Assembly (NCBI GenBank): GCA_017550535.1
Contig: JAFZOS010000065.1
Span: 1-64,000 of the forward strand
From: Lachnospiraceae bacterium
Lineage (GTDB): Bacteria; Bacillota; Clostridia; Lachnospirales; Lachnospiraceae
DNA: 64,000 nt
Direction of reading: 5' to 3'
A program made the translations under genes and the position numbers. Under the pieces are notes generated by a model, which saw nothing but the letters and a program-made list of their open reading frames with translations, made no database searches and was not told the origin of the DNA. Shown piece after piece: positions 35,432-44,436 of the stretch (within the stretch, counting starts at the first letter, position 1; each line of letters starts with the position of its first letter).

Positions 35432-36357
35432 ACCTCACCTCCCTTTCCGAAGCACTTGGGAAGCGTAAGCTTTTCAATGAGAGGAACAAGCAGATTGCAG
35501 AATACTATCGCAAAACTCACTCCCTCTGCTGAACTTGAAAAGCACCTGAATATCCCCGTCATAAGCCCGAGGCATATTCCGTAGAAAATCTTCCCCCTGT
35601 CCGTTATCGGACATGTTGCATAATCGGTCGCCATGAAAAACGCACCCAGCATAAGGCCGCCGCCTGCAAGCTGCGCTGTCAGGTAATTTACATCCCAGCC
35701 CCTGCCGGCAAACAATCCCATAAAGATCACAAAGGTGATAATATACGAAGCCGGCACCTTAAGGTCTATGATGCCAAAAGCAAGCATTATACAGGCTCCG
35801 GCAACGATCGCGATAACCGATGTTTCACCGACGGTTCCCGCGATATTTCCGAATACCATATCCCTTACGTTTACCGAGCTGCCTGTTCGTATCATCATAA
35901 GCGGCGTCGCTGAAGTCATTCCGTCATAATTAAAATCAGTCATCCTTGCAGCGAAGCATATAACCAGAAAACACCTGCCCGCCAGCGCAGGATTCATGAA
36001 ATTCTGTCCCAGGCCGCCAAACAGCATCTTCACAAAAACAATTGCGAATACTCCTCCTATAACGGGAAGCCACCAAGCCGCCGTCGGAGGCATATTAAGA
36101 GCCAGCAGCAGACCTGTCACTGCTGCACTAAGATCACTTATCGTGATATCCTGTTTCATTACAAGCTCATATATAAGCTCGGTCAATACGCATGTCAGAA
36201 CACTTACAACGATCAGTATGGCTGCATTTACCCCGAAATGATATATTCCGTAACCCGCTGCCGGCATAAGGGACAAAAGGACCAGGCCCATTATCTTGTC
36301 CGTACTGTATTTACTTCTAACATGAGGCCCCGCGGAGACATTTAAAAGCTCGTTCAC
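35428..36357 (-). CDS. rnfD: Rnf complex subunit D (covalent FMN)
   Basis: A 309-residue membrane subunit with the N-terminal SAGPHVRSKYST segment and about nine helices. The flavinylation site reads YDGMTSATPLM, matching the Dgx(S/T)xAT pattern recognised by ApbE. LGQNFMNPALAGRCFL and FFMATDYATCPIT are family signatures. It is required for ion translocation in characterised Rnf complexes. Confidence 0.95.
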   Translation of the reverse strand: MNELLNVSAGPHVRSKYSTDKIMGLVLLSLMPAAGYGIYHFGVNAAILIVVSVLTCVLTELIYELVMKQDITISDLSAAVTGLLLALNMPPTAAWWLPVIGGVFAIVFVKMLFGGLGQNFMNPALAGRCFLVICFAARMTDFNYDGMTSATPLMMIRTGSSVNVRDMVFGNIAGTVGETSVIAIVAGACIMLAFGIIDLKVPASYIITFVIFMGLFAGRGWDVNYLTAQLAGGGLMLGAFFMATDYATCPITDRGKIFYGICLGLMTGIFRCFSSSAEGVSFAIVFCNLLVPLIEKLTLPKCFGKGGEV

Positions 36358-36369
36358 CCTTTCTCCCTC

Positions 36370-37686
36370 CTATTTCTTTTTCTTTGCAAGCATCTGCTTG
36401 CGCATGGTCTTTATGCTCTGTGTAAGCTGACGTTTTGCGGGACAAACATAAGAGCAGCAGCCGCATTCACAGCATTCCATGCCGTTATACAAAAGGAATT
36501 TTTCCTCGTCCCTGTTCTCGGCAAAATCCGCGAGCCTTGCAGGTATGACCCTTCCCGGACATACTTCCGCGCAGCGTCCGCAGTTTATGCAATTTGACGG
36601 CTTGCGCGCGGCCACTTCATCCTTTGTAAAACAGGTGATGGCAGATGATGTTTTTATTATCGGCACATCCAGATCAAACATCGCAAATCCCATCATTGGT
36701 CCACCGGATATTATCTTTTCGGGCGGCGAAACAAATCCTCCCGAAGCCTCGATAAGCTGCCTGTATGATGTACCCAGGGGTACCAGATAATTTTGCGGTT
36801 CCCTTACGGCATCTCCCGATACGGTTACGATACGCTCGGTCAGCGGACGTTTTTCTATTATCGCATGATATATAGAGACGACCGTATCAACGTTATTAAC
36901 GATGCAGCCTGCGTCCGCGGGAAGCATCGATGAATTAATGGCTCGCCGCGTCGTAGCATATATCAGCTGGCGCTCGGCCCCCTGAGGATACTTTGTCTTA
37001 AGTGCCTTTACGCTTATTCGTTTTTCATCAAGAGTCAGTTCTTTCAGCTTTCTTATGCAGTCGGGCTTGTTATCCTCAACCGCAAGTATCCCTTCGGCAT
37101 TTTCAAACAGGCATAGGATTATCTTAAGACCCGCGACCAGCTTATCCGGCTCCTCGATCATCCTGCGGTAATCGGAAGTAAGATAAGGCTCGCATTCCGA
37201 ACAGTTGACAATACAGTAGTATATTTTGGAAGGATCCTTTGGCGATAACTTGACATGCGTAGGGAAGCCGGCGCCTCCCATTCCCACGATGCCCGCAAGC
37301 TTTATAGCATCGATAACCTCCTGTTTGGACATTTCGGCTATCTCGCCAACCGGAAGCGGCGGTGCCGTTTCAAACAGTCCGTCACCCTCGATAGTTATCG
37401 ATTCGACCATGTCGCCTGTGGCGACCCTGTGTTTTGCGATTGATTTTACGGTTCCGGAAACGGAAGAATAAATATTAGAGGATACGAAACCACCCGCTTC
37501 GGCAATGAGCTGACCGCTAAGGACCCTCTCGCCCTTTTGTACCACGGGCTTTGCGGGAGCGCCTATATGCTGAGATAACGGATATACCATATCTCCTTCG
37601 GGAACAAACCTTTTTATGGGCTTGTCCTTTGTCAGTTCCTTACCCTCATACGGATGGATACCACCCTTAAAAGTAAAACCGGACAT
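36370..37686 (-). CDS. rnfC: Rnf complex subunit C (NADH-binding)
   Basis: A 438-residue peripheral subunit homologous to complex I NuoF. It starts FKGGIHPYEGKELT, has the NADH/FMN region GIVGMGGAGFPTHVKL and NCSECEPYLTSDYR, and two 4Fe-4S clusters (CINCGRCAEVCPGR and CCECGCCSYVCPAKR). It is the first gene of the operon. AGGTG precedes ATG 37686. Residue-level motifs are complete, so the complex is probably functional. Confidence 0.95.
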   Translation of the reverse strand: MSGFTFKGGIHPYEGKELTKDKPIKRFVPEGDMVYPLSQHIGAPAKPVVQKGERVLSGQLIAEAGGFVSSNIYSSVSGTVKSIAKHRVATGDMVESITIEGDGLFETAPPLPVGEIAEMSKQEVIDAIKLAGIVGMGGAGFPTHVKLSPKDPSKIYYCIVNCSECEPYLTSDYRRMIEEPDKLVAGLKIILCLFENAEGILAVEDNKPDCIRKLKELTLDEKRISVKALKTKYPQGAERQLIYATTRRAINSSMLPADAGCIVNNVDTVVSIYHAIIEKRPLTERIVTVSGDAVREPQNYLVPLGTSYRQLIEASGGFVSPPEKIISGGPMMGFAMFDLDVPIIKTSSAITCFTKDEVAARKPSNCINCGRCAEVCPGRVIPARLADFAENRDEEKFLLYNGMECCECGCCSYVCPAKRQLTQSIKTMRKQMLAKKKK

Positions 37687-37719
37687 TTAAGCACCTCGAT
37701 AAGTTGTTTTATAAGGAAT

Positions 37720-37725
37720 ATTATA
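37720..37725 (-). promoter_or_regulatory. -10 element of the rnf operon promoter
   Basis: A perfect TATAAT on the minus strand, 34 nt upstream of the rnfC start. The -35 region is AT-rich and not consensus. The divergent YprB-like gene starts 89 nt away on the other side, so both promoters share this spacer. Confidence 0.55.
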
Positions 37726-37813
37726 CAAAATTTTATTTAGTATTACCACTTAATAAAGTAAATAATCCGCAAATATGTTATACTCAATTATATTTTCAGG
37801 CAGGAAACGGCAC

Positions 37814-38905
37814 ATGAAGGTTTTTACCGAAGAATACAACAGCATACATCCGGGATATCCGATAAACGAACTTGCTTCACCGGATAAGATATTGTTTATT
37901 GATATCGAGACGACCGGTCTTTCAAGGGCTCGCTCAAACCTGTATCTTATCGGATGCGGTTTTTTTAATGACGATGGCTACAATACGATACAGTGGTTTG
38001 CACAGTCAACCGATGAAGAATCACTTATCATAAAAGAATTTTCAACTTTTATCAGGGATCGTTTCACACTCCTTATGCACTATAACGGCAATCATTTTGA
38101 TATACCCTACCTTAAGTTTAAGTGTGATTCTTACGGACTTGCCGATCCGTTTGACGGACTTGACAATTATGATATCTACTGTGCCGTAAAACCCGTCAAA
38201 AATATACTGGGACTTACTTCCCTGAGGCAAAGATGCGTTGAGCAGATGCTTGATATAAACAGCGATGATCCTTATACCGGACGCGAACTCATAAGTGTTT
38301 ACCATGAATATTTAAGGACGCATGATGAAGGAAACGTTGCTCCGCTTATATATCATAACAGCGAGGACCTTAAGGGAATGGCTTATATCCTTCCCATACT
38401 TCATTATACATCCCTTTCGGATGCCGAGCTTATATACGTATCCCATACCATACATGACTTTCAGGATTTAAAAGGCGATCACTGTATGGAGATACTCGCC
38501 TCATACCGGCATGATCTAAATATCCCCAAAAGCATCACAATACGCCACGATGATATAGCTCTGTCGGTCCGCAGGGACAATACCGCAGTTATACGTATTC
38601 CCTTAACAAATGGAACGCTTAAGCATTTCTACGGCGACCCCGGAAAATATTACTATCTTCCGGCCGAGGACTGCTGCATCCTCAAAGAAATGGCGACGGG
38701 TGTAGACAGATCCCGTGTTGAAAACGCAAAAAAAGAGACCTGCTATACAAAATACAGCGGCCTCTTTATTCCTGCAATCATCGATCACGAGATCGAATTC
38801 AAAACCGAAATCACATCGAAGCAGTCATACATTCCGTTCAATGAATCCGACGCTCCGCGCCTCCTTGACATGATCGGAAGGGACATCCTCCGTCATACCT
38901 TTTGA
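37814..38905 (+). CDS. YprB-like DEDD exonuclease
   Basis: A 363-residue protein with an RNase H-fold exonuclease domain: ILFIDIETTGLSRA (first two acids), LMHYNGNHFDIPYLK and YHNSEDLKGM (later acids). The C-terminal ~130 residues are unassigned. Related B. subtilis YprB proteins are uncharacterised nucleases. AGGAAA upstream supports ATG 37814; a TATACT hexamer at 37778-37783 is a likely -10. It converges with cheR with a 13-nt overlap. Confidence 0.8.
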   Translation: MKVFTEEYNSIHPGYPINELASPDKILFIDIETTGLSRARSNLYLIGCGFFNDDGYNTIQWFAQSTDEESLIIKEFSTFIRDRFTLLMHYNGNHFDIPYLKFKCDSYGLADPFDGLDNYDIYCAVKPVKNILGLTSLRQRCVEQMLDINSDDPYTGRELISVYHEYLRTHDEGNVAPLIYHNSEDLKGMAYILPILHYTSLSDAELIYVSHTIHDFQDLKGDHCMEILASYRHDLNIPKSITIRHDDIALSVRRDNTAVIRIPLTNGTLKHFYGDPGKYYYLPAEDCCILKEMATGVDRSRVENAKKETCYTKYSGLFIPAIIDHEIEFKTEITSKQSYIPFNESDAPRLLDMIGRDILRHTF

Positions 38906-39669
38906 TAATAGAATGAGTTGCGGCGTTCAAATCCGAATGCCTTGTGGTTCACGATCTGCTCGGTACTTCCGATGAACAGTATTCCGTCCTTTACAAGCGA
39001 TGCATTGAACTTCTTGTAAATCTCATCCTTTGCTTCATCGGTAAAGTATATGAGTACGTTACGACAGATGATAAAATGACATCCCGTCGGATACGGATCC
39101 TTTAAGAGATTGTGCTCCTTAAACTCAACCCTTGCCTTTATCTCATCCGAAACCTTATATGAAGATCCTATCTTGGTAAAGTACTTCTTTTTAAAGTCAT
39201 CAGGAACGCCTGCGATACTTTTTTCAGCATATATTCCCGTTTTTGCCTGCGCTATGACCTGCTTGTCAAGATCGGTCGCAGTTATCTTTATCTGATTCAG
39301 CGGTATATGCCTTGAAAAAGCCATCACCAGCGAATAGGGCTCATCACCGGTCGAGCATGCGGCGCTCCATATCTTTAAGTTCTTTCCGTACTTGCCTATT
39401 ATTTCAGGTATGAACGTCTTATCAAGGAGCTCCCACTGATCGGTGTTCCTGTAAAACTCGGATACGTTGATCGTAAGATAGTTAACAAACTCCTCAAACA
39501 GCTTGGTATCCGATTTTAACTCCTTAACAAAATCCTCATAACCGGATATCTTGTGCTTATTTATCAGGGTATCGATCCTTCTTTTCATCTGCTTTTCCTT
39601 GTAAGCCGTAAGATCGATACTTGTCATCTTCAGTATTGTTGCTTCAAACTGTTCATAGGTCATTGCCAT
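38893..39669 (-). CDS. cheR: Chemotaxis protein methyltransferase CheR
   Basis: Uses SAM to methylate glutamates on chemoreceptors. The 258-residue protein has the helical N-domain (FEATILKMTSIDLTAYKEKQMKRRI) with NVSEFYRNTDQWELL and the SAM fold: WSAACSTGDEPYSLVM, ITATDLDKQV and FIICRNVLIYFTDEAKDEI. It lies 25 nt downstream of the S1-domain gene; other chemotaxis genes near here are absent, and the CheY/CheX-like pair is 35 kb away. Confidence 0.93.
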   Translation of the reverse strand: MAMTYEQFEATILKMTSIDLTAYKEKQMKRRIDTLINKHKISGYEDFVKELKSDTKLFEEFVNYLTINVSEFYRNTDQWELLDKTFIPEIIGKYGKNLKIWSAACSTGDEPYSLVMAFSRHIPLNQIKITATDLDKQVIAQAKTGIYAEKSIAGVPDDFKKKYFTKIGSSYKVSDEIKARVEFKEHNLLKDPYPTGCHFIICRNVLIYFTDEAKDEIYKKFNASLVKDGILFIGSTEQIVNHKAFGFERRNSFYYQKV

Positions 39670-39694
39670 GGGATGACTTCTCCTGTCTTAAGAT

Positions 39695-40945
39695 TTATTC
39701 GCCGTCTTTTTCTTCCGCAGCCTCATCAGCCGCAGGAGCTTCATCGGCTTCGGATTCTTCAGCCTTAGCTTCCTCCTCGGCCTTTACTTCCTCAACGGCC
39801 TCGGCTTCCTTAGCCTTTTCTATCTCGGCATCTATGTCAACGCTTACCACTTCATCATTATCTTCAGACTCGGCTGCTTCATCCTTCTTCTCAGGCTCGA
39901 TCATAGCCTTGATGCTTAAGCTTATCTTCTTATCCTCGGGCTTAAAGTCAACGATCTTTGCACTTACCTCCTGACCTACCTTAAGCACATCCGAAGGCTT
40001 TTCTATATGCTCCCTTGATATCTGAGAAACATGAAGGAGTGCATCGATACCGGGTTCAAGTTCGACAAATGCACCGAAATCCGTCATCCTCGCAATCTTA
40101 CCCGTAACAACCGTTCCTATGCTGTATTTCGTCTCAGCATCATTCCAGGGATTCGAATCGGCGAACTTAAGTGATAACGCGATCTTCGTATCCTGGATAT
40201 CCTTGATGAGAACCTTTAATTCCTGACCGGGCTTGAATACTTTCTTGGGATTTTCAACCCTGCCCCATGAAATCTCGGAAATGTGGAGAAGTCCGTCCGC
40301 TCCGCCAAGATCAACGAAAACACCGAAATCAGTAACATTCTTTACTATACCGTCGACAACATCACCGACTTTGATCTTAGCAAAGAGTTCCTTCTGAAGC
40401 TGTTCCCTTTCAGCCATAAGGAGCTGCTTGCGGTCACCTATTATCCTGCGGCGCCTGGGATTGAACTCGGTAATCACGAACTCGATCTCCTGTCCGAGGT
40501 ATTTGGAGAGATCCCTCTCATAAGAATCGGAAACAAGACTTGCGGGAATGAAAATCCTCGATTCCTCTATCACTACACTTAGACCGCCGTCAAGTATCTG
40601 TGCAACGGTAGCCTTAAGAACTTCCTTGTTGTTAAATGCTTCCTCAAGCCTCTTATTGCCCTTGTCGGCTGCAAGACGCTTGTAAGTAAGCTGTACCTGT
40701 CCGTCGCCGTCATTAACCTTAAGTACCTTGGCCTCCATCGTATCACCGACATTTACACATGTGGTGAGGTCAAGGTTCGGAGTATTTGAATACTCGTTCC
40801 TGCTAATGATACCATCGGACTTGTAACCGATGTTCAGGATTATCTCATCGGGTTTAACGTCAATGACCGTACCTTCAACTACCTCTCCGTTATGTATTGT
40901 TTTGAGTGATTCTTCCAACATTTGTTCAAAAGTTTGCTCTGACAT
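39695..40945 (-). CDS. S1-domain RNA-binding protein (ribosomal protein S1-like)
   Basis: A 416-residue protein with four S1 repeats at roughly 17-88, 105-170, 190-258 and 275-345; the last two are closest to consensus (VTDFGVFVDLGGADGLLHISEIS and MTDFGAFVELEPGIDALLHVSQIS). An acidic Ala/Glu-rich tail of about 65 residues follows. Firmicute S1 proteins of this length aid translation initiation or RNA turnover. The start overlaps ispH by 20 nt; in many Clostridia the two are fused, so this is the unfused arrangement. Confidence 0.9.
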   Translation of the reverse strand: MSEQTFEQMLEESLKTIHNGEVVEGTVIDVKPDEIILNIGYKSDGIISRNEYSNTPNLDLTTCVNVGDTMEAKVLKVNDGDGQVQLTYKRLAADKGNKRLEEAFNNKEVLKATVAQILDGGLSVVIEESRIFIPASLVSDSYERDLSKYLGQEIEFVITEFNPRRRRIIGDRKQLLMAEREQLQKELFAKIKVGDVVDGIVKNVTDFGVFVDLGGADGLLHISEISWGRVENPKKVFKPGQELKVLIKDIQDTKIALSLKFADSNPWNDAETKYSIGTVVTGKIARMTDFGAFVELEPGIDALLHVSQISREHIEKPSDVLKVGQEVSAKIVDFKPEDKKISLSIKAMIEPEKKDEAAESEDNDEVVSVDIDAEIEKAKEAEAVEEVKAEEEAKAEESEADEAPAADEAAEEKDGE

Positions 40946-41774
40946 AGTTTTGAACCTCCTGTATTATTTTTTTTGGGGTGGAAGCCCCCGCTGTAATACC
41001 AACACATTTAATGGATTCGATTGAATTAAGTACCAGGTCATCCAACGTTTGAATGTATTGCGTGTTATCGCATTCACGCTTACATATCTCGTAAAGTTTC
41101 TGTGTATTGGAGCTGCCTGCTCCGCCTATGACTATCATCGCATCTACGCAGGACGCTATTCTTTTCGCCTCCGTCTGGCGCTCCTCCGTAGCATTACATA
41201 TTGTATTGGCAACAATAACATGATAACCTTTTTCTTTGAAAATTTCAACTAATTCTTGAAATTTGTTCCTGTTGAACGTGGTCTGTGAAACGACACACAA
41301 CTCGCGATTATCGGGCATTGTGAAATCGTTTGCCTCGTCCTCATTCTCTATTACAGTGAAGTCACCTTCAATGTAACTTACTATCCCTTTAACCTCCGGA
41401 TGCTCCCTGCTTCCGATAACCGCTATATGCCTTCCCTGTGTACTCTCCTGTTTTACTATTTCGTGTATCTTCTTGACAAAGGGACAGGTTGCATCGACGA
41501 TCTTAAGTCCGCGAGCGTTTATCATGTCATATATTTCCCTTGAAACCCCGTGCGATCTTATTATGACCGTTCCTTCGGAAATCCCCTCCAGTTCATCTCG
41601 TGAAACGATTATCTTAACTCCCTTGTCTTCGAGCTCCTTTACGACCTGCTCATTATGTATTATAGGGCCGTATGTATATATACTGCCGCCCTTTTCTATC
41701 TGTTCATAAACGGAATCCACCGCTCTTTTCACGCCGAAGCAGAAGCCCGAATTCTTTGCTACCTTAACTTCCAT
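40926..41774 (-). CDS. ispH: 4-hydroxy-3-methylbut-2-enyl diphosphate reductase
   Basis: The last step of the MEP isoprenoid pathway. The three cluster-binding Cys are Cys12 (GFCFGVKRA), Cys97 (DATCPFVKKIH) and Cys193 (NTICNATEERQ), with the substrate-binding segments RSHGV, GSREHPEVKG and VGITAGASTP. The 282-residue length is normal. It is 18 nt downstream of cmk and overlaps the S1 gene by 20 nt. Confidence 0.95.
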   Translation of the reverse strand: MEVKVAKNSGFCFGVKRAVDSVYEQIEKGGSIYTYGPIIHNEQVVKELEDKGVKIIVSRDELEGISEGTVIIRSHGVSREIYDMINARGLKIVDATCPFVKKIHEIVKQESTQGRHIAVIGSREHPEVKGIVSYIEGDFTVIENEDEANDFTMPDNRELCVVSQTTFNRNKFQELVEIFKEKGYHVIVANTICNATEERQTEAKRIASCVDAMIVIGGAGSSNTQKLYEICKRECDNTQYIQTLDDLVLNSIESIKCVGITAGASTPKKIIQEVQNYVRANF

Positions 41775-41792
41775 ACCATGCTCCGAAAATAC

Positions 41793-42455
41793 TTACCTTC
41801 CGTGTTCTTTTATTATGCCGTTAATGGCATTCACCACTTCTTCTATGCCCATATCGGAAGTGTCGACTTCGATCGCGTCATCAGCCTTCTTAAGCGGTGA
41901 TATCTCTCTCGTCATGTCGCGTTCATCGCGCTCCCTTATCTCCTGTTCTATCACCTTTAAGTCGCTCTCTTCACCCTTTGCGATAAGTTCATCGTATCTG
42001 CGCTTTGCCCGAACTTTCACAGAAGCCGTCAGATATATCTTAACTTCCGCATCAGGAAGGACCGTCGTTCCTATGTCACGTCCGTCCATAACTACATCGG
42101 TGCTTTCCGCAAGCTTCTGTTGCAGCGATACGAGTTTCTGCCTTACTTTTCCGTTTACCGAGCTTGCGGAGGCCATGTTTGAAACCTCCTGTGTCCTTAT
42201 GAGCCCGTTTACGTTCTCGCCGTTTAAGATGACATTCTGCTCACCGTCAATGTACTTTATCGAGATGTCTGCATCTTCGCAGGCACTTTCTATACCGGCC
42301 TTATCTTCCGCGCTTATGCCCCTGCGCAAAAGATATAAAGCCATTGCACGATACATCGCACCGGTATCAACATAGATATAACCCGATTCCTTCGCAAGCC
42401 TTTTTGCTATGGTACTTTTGCCCGCTCCTGCGGGCCCGTCAATTGCTATCTGCAT
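41793..42455 (-). CDS. cmk: Cytidylate kinase
   Basis: Phosphorylates CMP and dCMP. The P-loop is GPAGAGKST (7-15), followed by GYIYVDTGAMYRAMA, DGRDIGTTVLPDA, YLTASVKVRAKRRYDE and a RDERDMTREISPL segment, all typical of the 220-residue bacterial CMP kinase. AGGAGG precedes the ATG. A REP-like palindrome lies just upstream. Confidence 0.95.
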   Translation of the reverse strand: MQIAIDGPAGAGKSTIAKRLAKESGYIYVDTGAMYRAMALYLLRRGISAEDKAGIESACEDADISIKYIDGEQNVILNGENVNGLIRTQEVSNMASASSVNGKVRQKLVSLQQKLAESTDVVMDGRDIGTTVLPDAEVKIYLTASVKVRAKRRYDELIAKGEESDLKVIEQEIRERDERDMTREISPLKKADDAIEVDTSDMGIEEVVNAINGIIKEHGR

Positions 42456-42470
42456 TTTCTACCTCCTGTG

Positions 42471-42533
42471 GGACACGGGGACGGTTCTTTTGTCCCGCCA
42501 AAATCGTGGGACATAAGAACCGTCCCCGTGTCC
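42471..42533. repeat. REP-like palindrome
   Basis: An imperfect palindrome: a perfect 19-bp stem (42471-42489 with 42515-42533, containing GGGGACGGTTCTT and its complement), a T-T mismatch, six more pairs (42491-42496 with 42508-42513) and an 11-nt loop. The GGGACACGGGGACGGTTC type of palindrome is widespread in clostridial genomes and resembles REP sequences moved by IS200-like REP-associated transposases (recollection, not searched). It fills the gap between the flavoprotein stop and the cmk ribosome binding site. It is GC-richer than its surroundings. Confidence 0.85.
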
Positions 42534-42536
42534 TAC

Positions 42537-43769
42537 TTAAATCTTAGTACATGAAACACCTGCAAGGTGGCCCGTCGACCAGGCTATCTGCAGGTTAAAT
42601 CCTCCAGTCAATGCATCCACATCGATCATCTCGCCGGCAAAATACAACCCCTTTATCTTTTTGCATTCCATGGTCGATGGATTTATCTCCTTAACGCTTA
42701 TTCCGCCCCTGCATACAATGGCTTCATCAAACCCCCGGCTGCCGCAAACGGTAAGGGTAAGATCCTTAAGAATGCCAAGCAGCGTTTCCCTTTCCGCCCT
42801 GGTGACCTCGTTTACCTTCTTTTTCGGATCGATACCCGTTAACGATACAATTACGGGAATAAGCTTTGAAGGCAGGAGTTTTGACAGCGAATTTCCAAAC
42901 TGCTTATTCTGCTCACCCGCAAAATCACGCAGCAAGCGCTCATCAAGCTGTTTACTGTCAAGCGCGGGCTTTAAATCTATATGAAGCCTAAGGTCCTTAT
43001 CATACATATCCTTTTTTATATATGAACTCGCACTTAATATAAGCGGGCCGCTGACTCCGAAATGGGTAAAGAGCATCTCGCCAAAGCCCTCGTATATCTT
43101 CTTACCGTTGCATTCAAGCATCGCGGATACATTTTTAAGCGACAGTCCCATAAGGTCCTTAACGTATGCTTCGCCTGTGTTAAGCGGTACAAGTACGGGT
43201 GTAAACGGCTCCGCTCCTATCCCGATATCACCTGCGATCCTTATCGCATCATCCGTAGATCCGCACCCCGGATAAGACCTGCCGCCAAGTGCAAGGATCA
43301 CCCTGTCCGCCCCGATCTTCTCACCCTTATCCGTTATCACATGAGTAACATGGCCGTCACTTATGCCAACAGATTCAAGCGACGTATTAAGCCTTATCAA
43401 AACCCTGTTTGAATTAAGCTTTCTCTTAAGAGCCCCGATAACATCGGATGATCTGTCGGATGCGGGAAATACCCTGTCCCCACGCTCCGTTTTAAGCTTA
43501 AGCCCGAGGCCTTCGAAGAAATCCATTACTGCCGTGTTGTCAAAACCATAAAAGGAGCTGTACATGAACTTGGGATTTCTCATCACATTTGAAAAAAAGC
43601 CGTCACTATCGCAGGCATTGGTAAGGTTGCACCTTCCCTTGCCGGTAATGAACAGCTTTTTTCCCAACTTCTCATTCTTATCGATAAGAAGGACGTTATC
43701 ACATTCATCCGATGCGGCTGCGGCAGCCATCATGCCGGCTGCGCCCCCGCCCACAATAACAATCCTCAT
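42537..43769 (-). CDS. FAD-dependent flavoprotein (HI0933/BaiN-like family)
   Basis: A 410-residue flavoprotein with the N-terminal FAD-binding GGGAAGMMAA motif, the family segment KKLFITGKGRCNLTN, VILALGGRSYPGCGSTDDA and the C-terminal LYFAGEMIDVDALTGGFNLQIAWSTG. The reaction of most members is unknown; some bacterial relatives act on bile acids or other unsaturated substrates. A tight GGAGG precedes the ATG. It sits between the TetR gene and cmk in the same direction, so it may be part of the TetR transcript. Confidence 0.88.
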   Translation of the reverse strand: MRIVIVGGGAAGMMAAAAASDECDNVLLIDKNEKLGKKLFITGKGRCNLTNACDSDGFFSNVMRNPKFMYSSFYGFDNTAVMDFFEGLGLKLKTERGDRVFPASDRSSDVIGALKRKLNSNRVLIRLNTSLESVGISDGHVTHVITDKGEKIGADRVILALGGRSYPGCGSTDDAIRIAGDIGIGAEPFTPVLVPLNTGEAYVKDLMGLSLKNVSAMLECNGKKIYEGFGEMLFTHFGVSGPLILSASSYIKKDMYDKDLRLHIDLKPALDSKQLDERLLRDFAGEQNKQFGNSLSKLLPSKLIPVIVSLTGIDPKKKVNEVTRAERETLLGILKDLTLTVCGSRGFDEAIVCRGGISVKEINPSTMECKKIKGLYFAGEMIDVDALTGGFNLQIAWSTGHLAGVSCTKI

Positions 43770-43784
43770 ATGCCTCCGTACTGC

Positions 43785-44333
43785 CTATGAAATGAAGCCC
43801 TTGATGGCATCCTTCAACATTCCTTCGGCTTCCTTATCACTTAAATCGAATTCTCCGGTTATCGTCATTCCTGCCATGCCGTGCATGAAAATGAATACCT
43901 TTGTAAAGATGAGCTCGACATTGTTCATGTTAAGATTGGGGATCTTCTTTATCTCCTTCATGACAAAGGCATGCTCATTGCCGTTTATAAGCTCATACAG
44001 CGTGTGATTCTTATTTCCCGAAAGGAATAAAAGCTTGAATATGTTCTGTTCCTTCTTGGCAAAATTGATATAGTTAAGGCCCATATTGACAAAGGGAGTA
44101 TCATAATTGCCGTGATTGCTTATACAGAAATCCTCATAATACTTCCTTGCCTTCTCGAACAGTTCGGTAAGAAGCTCCTCCATGTTGTCATAAACCCTGA
44201 AGATCGGCTGAGTCGAACAGCCTATATGCGCAGCGAGCTTCCTTGCAGTCACCGCCTCAATTCCATCCTTCTTAAGCAGGTCAAATGCTCCGTCGATGAT
44301 CATCTGTTTTGTGATTGATTCTTTCCTTGCCAT
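43785..44333 (-). CDS. TetR-family transcriptional regulator
   Basis: A 182-residue repressor-type protein. The N-terminal helix-turn-helix (IDGAFDLLKKDGIEAVTARKLAAHIGCSTQPIFRVYDNMEEL) is typical of TetR, and the C-terminal ligand domain is unassigned. Its promoter overlaps a 28-bp palindrome, suggesting autoregulation. The following flavoprotein gene is a candidate target; the decarboxylase operon ends just upstream. Confidence 0.92.
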   Translation of the reverse strand: MARKESITKQMIIDGAFDLLKKDGIEAVTARKLAAHIGCSTQPIFRVYDNMEELLTELFEKARKYYEDFCISNHGNYDTPFVNMGLNYINFAKKEQNIFKLLFLSGNKNHTLYELINGNEHAFVMKEIKKIPNLNMNNVELIFTKVFIFMHGMAGMTITGEFDLSDKEAEGMLKDAIKGFIS

Positions 44334-44363
44334 CCTATCGTCCTTTCCCTAACTGTAACTTGA

Positions 44364-44391
44364 TCAAGCAGCCTCATATGAGACTGCTTGA
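44364..44391. promoter_or_regulatory. Probable TetR operator
   Basis: A 28-bp palindrome (half-site TCAAGCAG-CTCAT, 13 of 14 base pairs matching) begins two bases downstream of the -10 element of the TetR gene, so it covers the expected transcription start. Position and symmetry fit an autorepressor operator. It could also form an RNA hairpin in the leader. Confidence 0.7.
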
Positions 44392-44393
44392 CA

Positions 44394-44423
44394 ATTATAA
44401 CATACGTTTTTTTATTTTGTCTA
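44394..44423 (-). promoter_or_regulatory. Sigma-A promoter of the TetR gene
   Basis: The minus strand carries TATAAT at 44394-44399 with an extended TG element (TGTTATAAT) and TAGACA at 44418-44423 with an 18-bp spacer. It lies 61 nt upstream of the TetR start and directly after the oadA stop. Confidence 0.75.
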
Positions 44424-44436
44424 TATTTTCTTTAAA

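Noticed and set aside
41815..42375. 186-codon plus-strand frame over cmk
   Set aside because: Antisense to a complete cytidylate kinase; Ser-rich composition is typical of a shadow frame.
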